Part shown: one piece after another, positions 1 to 5,165 of the stretch
Position numbering within the stretch: the stretch's first letter is position 1
Layout of the letters: each line of letters begins with the position of its first letter
DNA from: Planctomycetota bacterium
GTDB taxonomy: Bacteria; Planctomycetota; Phycisphaerae; WQYP01
NCBI GenBank assembly: GCA_021838985.1
Contig: JAKCCC010000004.1
Span: 1-18,179, forward strand
Direction: 5' to 3'
DNA: 18,179 bases
Notes under the pieces: generated by a model
Told to the model about the DNA's origin: nothing
Seen by the model: only the letters and a program-made list of their open reading frames with translations
Database searches by the model: none
Position numbers and translations under genes: made by a program

Positions 1-2
1 AA

Positions 3-1028
3 CTGGCCACTTGGCATAGCGCCGGGGCGTTCTTGCTGGCCTTGGTATTGCAAGTGCCCACGTTGCTCTGGAACGCGGCCCATGGTTGGCCGATGTTCCG
101 CGCGATCGGCGCCGAAGGTGGAATAGGCCCCACCGCCCATATTCTGACCCATCTGCGCGAAATGCCAGGGCATGTGTTGCTGTATATCGGCTCCCAGGCG
201 GGAATCGCGGCCGGCATTATGTTCGTCCTGTTGGTGCTGGCGGCCATCGACGCTATTTTGATCTCTCGCCGCCACGACGATCCCCAGGTCACGGCACCGT
301 GGTGTTTTCTACTGTCCTTGGCGCTGCCCATTTTCGGCTTTTATTTCGTGCTGAGCTTTTGGAGCAAAGTGCAGCCGAACTGGCCGGCCGCCGGTTATTT
401 TACGGCGATGATCATGCTGGCCGGTATTGCCACCCGCCGTTGGAACCAGCCGGAAAAGAACCGCGCCTACCGCCGCTGGCTGGTGGCGGCGGTGGCGGTT
501 GGTTTCGCCTTGTTCGTATTCGGCGAAAATACGCAGCGGCTGTATCCCCTGGCCGCAAAATGGGATTCCAACGGCCGCTGGCCGCCGCAAAAATGGGACC
601 CAGCGGCCCGCTTGCACGGCTTAAAGGCGCGGGGGGCGGCGATTCAGCGCGTGCGGCGATCCATGGGGCGACAGGACGGGCATTGGCCGCTGGTGATCTG
701 CAATCGCTGGGACACGGCCAGTTCCCTTTCCTTTTATCTGCCGGGACATCCGTTTGTGTTCTGTATCGAATCCCTGGGCGGCGGTCCAAAAACCCAGTTT
801 AATCTCTGGCCGGGCCTGGACCAGATCAATCCGCGGACCGGCAAACTCCGTTACCAGGGACGCAATGCCGTGCTCACCGGCGCCTTCTCCAGCGGTGTAT
901 TGAAGCAGTGGATCCAACCGGCCTTTCGCCGGATGGGGCACGCGCGGCTCATCCCGGTGTACTACCGCGGCGTGCGTATGAAAACCCTTGTGGTTTGGCG
1001 GTGCTACGGCTTCAAAGGTTTTCCGTAA
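3..1028 (+). CDS. GT39-like (ArnT/PMT-type) membrane glycosyltransferase, 5'-truncated by window edge
   Basis: The reading frame is open from base 3, so the true start and the catalytic N-terminal part lie outside the window. What remains is about 341 residues: a membrane-rich half followed by a soluble tail. The segment LWNAAHGWPMFR with preceding hydrophobic helix matches the conserved 'LWNxxHGW..FR' loop of GT39 polyprenyl-phosphate-sugar transferases. At least four further hydrophobic helices follow (around VLLYIGSQAGIAAGIMFVLL, CFLLSLALPIFGFYFVLSF, AAGYFTAMIMLAGIA and RWLVAAVAVGFALFVF). The last ~170 residues, with ICNRWDTASSLSFYLPG and NLWPGLDQ, resemble the periplasmic tail of these enzymes. 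Family members move a sugar from a lipid-phosphate carrier to a lipid or protein acceptor on the outer face of the cytoplasmic membrane. Donor and acceptor cannot be told here. Stop is TAA at 1026-1028. Confidence 0.8.
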   Translation: MATWHSAGAFLLALVLQVPTLLWNAAHGWPMFRAIGAEGGIGPTAHILTHLREMPGHVLLYIGSQAGIAAGIMFVLLVLAAIDAILISRRHDDPQVTAPWCFLLSLALPIFGFYFVLSFWSKVQPNWPAAGYFTAMIMLAGIATRRWNQPEKNRAYRRWLVAAVAVGFALFVFGENTQRLYPLAAKWDSNGRWPPQKWDPAARLHGLKARGAAIQRVRRSMGRQDGHWPLVICNRWDTASSLSFYLPGHPFVFCIESLGGGPKTQFNLWPGLDQINPRTGKLRYQGRNAVLTGAFSSGVLKQWIQPAFRRMGHARLIPVYYRGVRMKTLVVWRCYGFKGFP

Positions 1029-1655
1029 CCGTTCACGGGTCATCAACGTGGTGATTTGATGGCTGGATTTCGAAAAATGCAAGGGCCAGTTTTGAATCGT
1101 CACTACCCGGCCAAAGGCCCGCCAGCACGGCCAGTGAGCCGAGGGGCGTCCAGGACCAACTCCGGCCCTGCCCGGTAGCGGTACAAAATGCCCTTGTTGC
1201 AGGCCGGGCCACGCCTGGGCCGGGCTGACGCCCCGGGCCCGCGGCGAACCACCGCCGCCCAAAATGGCGCGAGCTACTCGATACGTGTGCCCCCCGTTTC
1301 CGATTCCCACCGGTCTATGGCCGCCCGCCGCTCCGCCGCCGGTCGGTCGCCGGTGATTTGGGCGAGGTGCCGCAGGCAGGCCGCATCCACGCTTCCCGCA
1401 TAAGCGGGCTGGCGGCGCAACACCTGCGAAGCCAGCGGGCGCGGCAATGTTTCCGGGCATCCCGCAGCAACTCGACCGACGATCCATCGGGTTTATCCCG
1501 GTGGGCTTCAGAACTCCCGCGAAAGGGTGGCCTTTTCAACCGCCGCCTGGGTAAGCTTTGTTGCCGCCATCCCCGAACCGGCCACTATGCCACGTCCGGC
1601 AAGTATCGGTCGGCTGACTTGCCCAGCACACGAAATTGGTGTACACTATCTTCGT
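1029..1655. other. Long gene-poor stretch, possible decayed minus-strand coding remnant
   Basis: No plus-strand gene is convincing here. On the minus strand a frame ending with TAG at 1274-1276 reads LRHLAQITGDRPAAERRA and AAIDRWESETGGTRIE near its end. This loosely resembles the C-terminal 'LxxITG...AIxRW' ends of HEAT-repeat-like proteins common in Planctomycetota. A separate minus-strand frame near 1560-1580 starts MAATKLTQAAVEKATLSREF and stops at once. Together they could be a broken gene, but there is no long uninterrupted frame with a start and ribosome site. I see no tRNA-like fold and no clear terminator after the glycosyltransferase. Confidence 0.2.
1619..1647 (+). promoter_or_regulatory. 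Sigma-70-like promoter with embedded palindromic operator for the toxin-antitoxin pair
   Basis: A -35 box TTGCCC (1619-1624) and a -10 box TACACT (1642-1647) are separated by exactly 17 bases. The 8-base perfect palindrome GTGTACAC (1639-1646) overlaps the -10 box, the usual place for a self-repressing antitoxin operator. Transcription would begin around 1653-1655, one to three bases before the antitoxin ATG at 1656, and there is no Shine-Dalgarno sequence before that ATG. The mRNA is therefore probably leaderless (inference). Confidence 0.6.
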
Positions 1656-1874
1656 ATGAAAAACGTTACGCTCAGTGCGGAAGAACACCTCATCGAGCAG
1701 GCGCGGCAGCTGGCGCGCACCCAGCGCAAGACCCTCAATCAGGTGTTCCGGGAATGGTTGCTGCAATACACGGCGCGACAGCGGGGCACGCGGGAACTGG
1801 ACGCGCTGATGCGGCGCCTGGGGCATGTCCACCCTGGACAACACTTTACGCGTGACGAACTCAATGCGCGATAA
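1656..1874 (+). CDS. vapB: VapB-type antitoxin
   Basis: A 72-residue protein, MKNVTLSAEEHLIEQARQLA..., begins with a short beta-strand-like segment followed by two predicted helices (about residues 8-21 and 26-43). This is the layout of ribbon-helix-helix/Arc-type antitoxins; TLNQVFREWL is the probable second helix. The charged C-terminal third (LDALMRRLGHVHPGQHFTRDELNAR) is the usual toxin-wrapping tail. Its final codons overlap the following PIN-domain gene by 11 bases, so the two are translationally coupled. The frame stays open upstream to 1527, but ATG 1656 fits family length and the promoter, which leaves almost no leader. In this family the antitoxin binds its own promoter with the toxin and blocks the toxin's RNase active site. 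Confidence 0.8.
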   Translation: MKNVTLSAEEHLIEQARQLARTQRKTLNQVFREWLLQYTARQRGTRELDALMRRLGHVHPGQHFTRDELNAR

Positions 1875-2286
1875 GTATTTTCTGGACACCAACGTCTTCG
1901 TCTACTCGTTCGACGAGCGCGCTGCCGCCAAACGGCGGCGCGCTCTCACGTTAATCCGGCAGGCTCTCGCCAGCGGCCGCGGGGTGGTGAGTTACCAGGT
2001 GGTGCAGGAGTTTGTAAACGTGGCCCTTCGCCGCTTTGCCCGGCCCATGAGCGCCAGCGAAGCGGAACAGTATCTGGCGTTGGTTTTCCGCCCGCTTCTG
2101 GCGATTCACTCCTCGCCGGAACTGTATGAGGCGGCCCTGCGGTTAACTGGAAGCGGCGGCCTCTCCTGGTACGACTCCCTGATTGTGGCCGCAGCGCAGC
2201 AGGGGCAGTGCCAGACGCTGTACAGCGAAGACCTGCAGCACGGGCGGAAGTTCGACGAGTTGGAGGTTCTCAACCCATTCGCATGA
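1864..2286 (+). CDS. vapC: PIN-domain ribonuclease toxin, VapC-type
   Basis: The protein has 140 residues, typical for VapC. The acidic residues of the PIN active site are all visible: D8 in KYFLDTNVFVY, E49 in VVQEFVN, D104 in LSWYDSLIVAA and D123 in YSEDLQHG. An intact set implies a catalytically competent Mg2+-dependent ribonuclease. Known VapC toxins cleave specific tRNAs or rRNA when freed from antitoxin; the target here is unknown. ATG 1864 lies inside the antitoxin's last codons and gives MRDKYFLDTN, the expected start of the fold. An upstream in-frame start at 1825 would add 13 residues inside the antitoxin gene and is less likely. The pair stands alone between a glycosyltransferase and IS debris. 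Confidence 0.88.
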   Translation: MRDKYFLDTNVFVYSFDERAAAKRRRALTLIRQALASGRGVVSYQVVQEFVNVALRRFARPMSASEAEQYLALVFRPLLAIHSSPELYEAALRLTGSGGLSWYDSLIVAAAQQGQCQTLYSEDLQHGRKFDELEVLNPFA

Positions 2287-2423
2287 GAGCCCGGCACGGG
2301 ATGCGTCGTCACCGTCAGGGTTATGACCACGCCTTACGCAGCTGTTGGTGTGCTCAAGCATTTTGGAACGAACGGGACACGGTCGATGCGAGTTGCGTTT
2401 ATCGCGGATAGCCATTTCGGAAC

Positions 2424-2600
2424 CCATTCAACCCCATCGCCGCCAGCCTGGGCGGCTTCTCCGTGGCGGGCCACGTATTTGGCGTTTCAGGGGTCGCCCC
2501 GCTCGAGGTGCAGTTCCCGCGCGATCCGCCGGGCCGACCAGCCCGGCGCGTACAGCGCCAGAAGTGCCTGTACTTGAGCCATTTTGAGCTGATTTGCCAT
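2424..2600 (-). pseudogene. IS21-family istA transposase, N-terminal fragment with internal stop
   Basis: Reading leftwards from ATG 2600 the protein begins MANQLKMAQVQALLALYAPG followed by WSARRIARELHLERG. This is the N-terminal helix-turn-helix of IS21-family IstA transposases. After 37 codons it meets TGA at 2487-2489 just where IstA proteins normally read 'RETVAKYV'. The same frame resumes with NAKYVARHGEAAQAGGDGVE, so the sequence around 2487-2500 has been altered. Recognisable similarity fades left of about 2424. The DDE catalytic core and istB are absent, so this is a dead relic. Confidence 0.7.
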
Positions 2601-2734
2601 CGCCAATCCAGTCCTTCGCCAACGCCAAGGCGTGAACCGTGGGGGCAAATCTCCTTCGCCTGAAAGTGGCTGGTTTTGAAGCCCCCAATTGAGCGGCAAA
2701 CAGTTACCGGGGCCGTTTCGTTGCCCCCAGTTCA
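2600..2734 (-). mobile_element. IS21-type terminus with repeated end motifs
   Basis: The region upstream of the istA relic carries repeated GGGGGC-centred motifs, as expected for the multiple transposase-binding repeats at IS21 ends. On the minus strand one copy reads TGAACTGGGGGCAACGAAAC (2734-2715) and a second reads CAATTGGGGGCTTCAAAACC (near 2692-2673). A third copy in opposite orientation, GTGAACCGTGGGGGCAAAT, begins at 2632 on the plus strand. The element's outer edge is placed at the TG of 2734 by analogy with TG...CA ends. That same TGA is the stop codon of the neighbouring DUF3472 gene. Confidence 0.5.
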
Positions 2735-3661
2735 CCGGCTTATATGGCGAGCGATAGCCGGCGGGCCCTGTTCAACCCGCGGCAACGTAAGCACGGACCC
2801 AAGCTTCGCCTGCTGCCGCGTGTTCCCGCCGGTTTGAAGATAGAAGCGGCCCTTGGCAACACCGCCATCGATGCTTTCCCTGGCCTCCCAGGCCGAGTCC
2901 GATGCGGTCAAGACGGCCTTGGTCAGCTCACACCAGCTCCCCGCTGCGTCCCGCACCCATCCGGGGCCATACAAGGCCCGCCGCACTTGCATAGCGCTCC
3001 GGGTGTTGCGCAGAAAATCCTCAATGAACGAATAGTAACCGCCCAGCAGCCCCGCCGATTTTCCGGCAAGGGTGCCGAACGTCGCCAAGTGCTTCCAAAT
3101 CTTGGCGCGATTGAGATAGAAATATGCCGCATAGGCCGTGCGCTGTGCCACGGCCCTTGCGACGACCGCAAAGCGATACGTGCGCCCGGGGCGCCAGTTG
3201 TAGTTATAGAAGATATGCTCGCCGGTACCCTCGCCGCCGAAGCGCGAGGCTTTTGCTCCGGTTCCCAGATGGAGAACCCTCACCCGTCGGTCGGACTCGG
3301 GGATTCCAAGATTATTCCATCTGCTGGTGTCCCACACGGCGAAGATTACCACCTTCTTGCCATCACCAAGCTCCTGCAGCCCGAAGTAGCCCTGGCTGAA
3401 ACCACAGACCTCGAAGTAGCTGCCGCGCCACGACCGCTCAACGGTGACCGTGTTAAAAAATACCCTGGCCGGAGGGCCGTGGTAAAGCAGGTGCACGGAC
3501 CGGGCCGCCCGCGGCGCCGGCCCCGCAGCTGCGGAACGGGCCGCCAGCGCGCCAGCGATGGCGCAGGCCGCCGCCATCCCGCCCCACTTGGCCACATGAC
3601 GCCTGGGGGCAATGCCTGGCTCGAGTGCACTGCTCCTATAACTGGTTCTCAATAACTTCAT
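2732..3661 (-). CDS. Exported DUF3472-domain protein, 3' end modified by IS21 terminus
   Basis: The protein is 309 residues from ATG 3661; GTG 3670 is also in frame, but GGGA lies about 4-7 bases before the ATG. A basic, then hydrophobic N-terminus (about residues 20-47, GGMAAACAIAGALAARSAAA) looks like a secretion signal. Residues ~55-285 match DUF3472: VHLLYHGPPARVFFNTVTVE, YFEVCGFSQGYFGLQELGDG, KKVVIFAVWD, FGGEGTGEHIFYNYNW, YYSFIEDFLRNT and FYLQTGGNT. This beta-rich domain occurs beside glycan-degrading enzymes; its activity is not known to me. The start codon overlaps the stop of the upstream fragment (ATGA), implying coupling. The last ~20 residues (LPRVEQGPPAIARHISR) end with a TGA that belongs to the IS21 terminus, so the original C-terminus may have been replaced. 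Confidence 0.82.
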   Translation of the reverse strand: MKLLRTSYRSSALEPGIAPRRHVAKWGGMAAACAIAGALAARSAAAGPAPRAARSVHLLYHGPPARVFFNTVTVERSWRGSYFEVCGFSQGYFGLQELGDGKKVVIFAVWDTSRWNNLGIPESDRRVRVLHLGTGAKASRFGGEGTGEHIFYNYNWRPGRTYRFAVVARAVAQRTAYAAYFYLNRAKIWKHLATFGTLAGKSAGLLGGYYSFIEDFLRNTRSAMQVRRALYGPGWVRDAAGSWCELTKAVLTASDSAWEARESIDGGVAKGRFYLQTGGNTRQQAKLGSVLTLPRVEQGPPAIARHISR

Positions 3662-3913
3662 TTTTCCCACGGGATCGGCGCAGTCACAGACGATTCCGCG
3701 GGGATCGACAACAGCCGCTGGCCGCTTCCCAGAGCGGGGTTGATCCGCACCTGGGTCTTAACTGGTTTAGCCGATGGGTTATGCACGGTTGCCGTAAGCC
3801 CGATTTTGCTCCAGCTCACTAAATTCAGGAACAGTTGCGGCTGGCCGCATATCAGCGGGTGGCCGATGAACAAGCGGCGGGCGTGCTGGTTGATATTGGC
3901 GTCCAGATAGCCC
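3658..3913 (-). pseudogene. C-terminal fragment of an unrecognised protein, coupled to the DUF3472 gene
   Basis: A minus-strand frame reads YLDANINQHARRLFIGHPLI and on through SKIGLTATVHNPSAKPVKTQVRI and LLSIPAESSVTAPIPWEK, ending in a TGA that overlaps the DUF3472 start as ATGA. The alternation around 'TATVHNPSAKPVKTQVRI...IPAESSV' looks like a C-terminal immunoglobulin-like or fibronectin-like beta-sandwich. I do not recognise the parent family. No start codon with a ribosome site is present, and an in-frame TAA occurs upstream near 3965. Right of about 3913 the plus strand is ISAzo13 transposase, so the 5' part of the gene was removed or displaced by that element. Confidence 0.5.
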
Positions 3914-4075
3914 ACCACCGCGCAGGGACTGAAAATCAAAGCACAACTCGATGCCGGAATTTATCCCACCGGTTTGAAGGTCAGTAACCAGCTACTGGCC
4001 ACCGTCAACCTTCACCCCGCACCGTTCCACGGAGAATGGAATTACGCTATCCTGCCCGCAGCGCGCAGAAAGTGA
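3911..4075 (+). pseudogene. ISAzo13-family ('Rhodopirellula-type') transposase, C-terminal fragment
   Basis: The plus-strand frame reads TTAQGLKIKAQLDAGIYPTG, then LKVSNQLLATVNLHPAPFHG and EWNYAILPAARRK before TGA 4073-4075. These are the last ~50 residues of ISAzo13-type DDE transposases (PF07592), whose C-termini typically read 'TTTxxGLxVxAxLD...GxKVSDxxLAAVNLxxHxFHGEWNYTI'. An in-frame TAG lies just upstream (3908-3910) and the catalytic domain is missing. It abuts the unknown minus-strand fragment at about 3911-3913 and the IS1380 relic at about 4090. Confidence 0.7.
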
Positions 4076-4097
4076 GTCAGTTTATTTTGTCACGATG

Positions 4098-4791
4098 CCT
4101 AACGTCAAGAACGCCCGGATATTCAAGTCCATTTGCGTGCGGACGCCGGATTCGCCATGCCGGAGATGTGTGCGGTCTGTGACGGAAATAATCTGACCTT
4201 TGCCTTCGGCTTTTCCACCAATGCCCGGCTCAAGAAACAGACCGAAGAGCTCCTGCAGCAGGCGGTGGTGGAATATGAAAAGACCGGTGAAGGACAGCGT
4301 TGATTCGATACCTTTGAAGACCAGTGCGATTCCTGGAGCCACCCCCGCAGATTCATCGCCAAAACAGGGTGCCATAAACAAGGTACCAATCCCCGCTTTA
4401 CAGTGACCAATCGCCCCGGCGTGGTCGAAGCCGCCGATGGCCAGCGTGTGTACGACCATTACGTTCAGCGGGGCGAAAGCGAACAACGCTTGGATGAACT
4501 CGAGAACGGCCTGAGAATGGATCGCCTCTCCTACCACCGCTTCAAGGCCAACTTCTTCCGACTGATTTTACACGCGGCGGCCATGAACCTGCTCAACCGG
4601 GACCACGCAAGCCCGCCGGAGGTCTTGCGGAAGGGCGCCCCGGCACCCGGCGCAGCATGGTGATCAAGGTGGCGGCCACGGTGATGCAAAGCGCACGCCG
4701 TGGGGCGGTAAAGCTCTCCGGCAACTGGCCACGGTGGCACCTCTACCAGATGGCCGCCGAACGTTCCAACACCTTTCTCTTCACCGCCTGA
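4098..4791 (+). pseudogene. IS1380-family transposase, 5'-truncated with nonsense codon and frameshift
   Basis: Similarity starts around QVHLRADAGFAMPEM and runs through LTFAFGFSTNARLKKQTEEL, then TVTNRPGVV, VYDHYVQRGESEQRLDELEN, MDRLSYHRFKANFFRLILHA and VIKVAATVMQSARRGAVKL. This is the C-terminal half of IS1380-type DDE transposases. There is an in-frame TGA at 4301-4303, where family members have Leu ('QRLF'). A frameshift at about 4630-4650 turns 'LRxG.PxxWRTMVIKV' into a premature stop at 4661-4663; the correct sequence resumes one frame over and ends with TGA 4789-4791. The N-terminal half is missing, so the element cannot encode an active transposase. Confidence 0.8.
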
Positions 4792-4931
4792 CAACATAAC
4801 AACCCGATCGGCCAACGCGGGTAAGGGGGTATTCTGCGCTGAATGGTCAAAAAACCGTAACCATATGCGCAGCGGATCTATGCCATTAGATATGTAACAA
4901 TTGCCGCAGCGCCGTGAATAATCCGGGCTAG
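4792..4931 (+). mobile_element. Right-end non-coding region and probable terminus of the IS1380 relic
   Basis: Between the transposase stop and the sulfatase fragment lie about 140 non-coding bases. They end in GTGAATAATCCGGGCTAG (4914-4931), which resembles the GAATAAT...GGCTAG end I associate with several IS1380-type elements. Immediately right of it the minus-strand sulfatase frame becomes coherent (IGRYVTD). That supports placing the IS boundary at about 4931. The matching left end is not present. Confidence 0.45.
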
Positions 4932-5128
4932 ATCGGTCACATAGCGCCCGATGACCAGCGAGGCCCGGGACGGCGCGCACGGCGGCGAATTGCAATAAGC
5001 ATTCTCGAACTACGCACCGCATCGTGCCAACTCTCCAACATGCGGCATGCGGCCAGTCGGGCCTCCCATGGCGCACAAAACTGTGGGGTCAGGGAATCCG
5101 TCATAATGAACAGAATGTTGGGTTTCAC
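4932..5128 (-). pseudogene. Sulfatase, N-terminal remnant disrupted by IS1380
   Basis: Starting at GTG 5128 the frame reads MKPNILFIMTDSLTPQFCAP, the typical start of a type I sulfatase including the metal-binding Asp of 'MTDS'. A one-base shift near 5065 moves the meaningful reading to another frame: GGPTGRMPHVGELARCGA, a TAG, then FENAYCNSPPCAPSRASLVI and GRYVTD. CAPSR is the C-x-P-S-R signature whose Cys is converted to formylglycine. The homology stops at about 4932, where an IS1380-like terminus starts. The gene therefore has a frameshift, a nonsense codon and a truncation. It starts 37 bases after the stop of the large exported protein, in the same direction, so it was probably part of that operon. 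A lost sulfatase suggests the original glycan substrate was sulfated (inference). Confidence 0.75.
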
Positions 5129-5165
5129 CGTGTGGTCACCGCAACTTGGTTATTGTGCCGACAGG

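Noticed and set aside
621..1487. A 288-residue minus-strand open frame overlapping the glycosyltransferase end and the gap
   Set aside because: Part is antisense to the glycosyltransferase, its composition is Gly/Arg/Pro-rich, and the more protein-like text near 1274-1430 is in a different frame.
2600..2734. Repeated GGGGGC motifs considered as a CRISPR-like array
   Set aside because: Only three degenerate copies in mixed orientation with irregular spacing, best explained as IS21 end repeats.
2744..3655. A 303-residue plus-strand open frame opposite the DUF3472 gene
   Set aside because: It is the antisense shadow of a recognised DUF3472 domain, has low-complexity Arg/Pro-rich composition and resembles no family.
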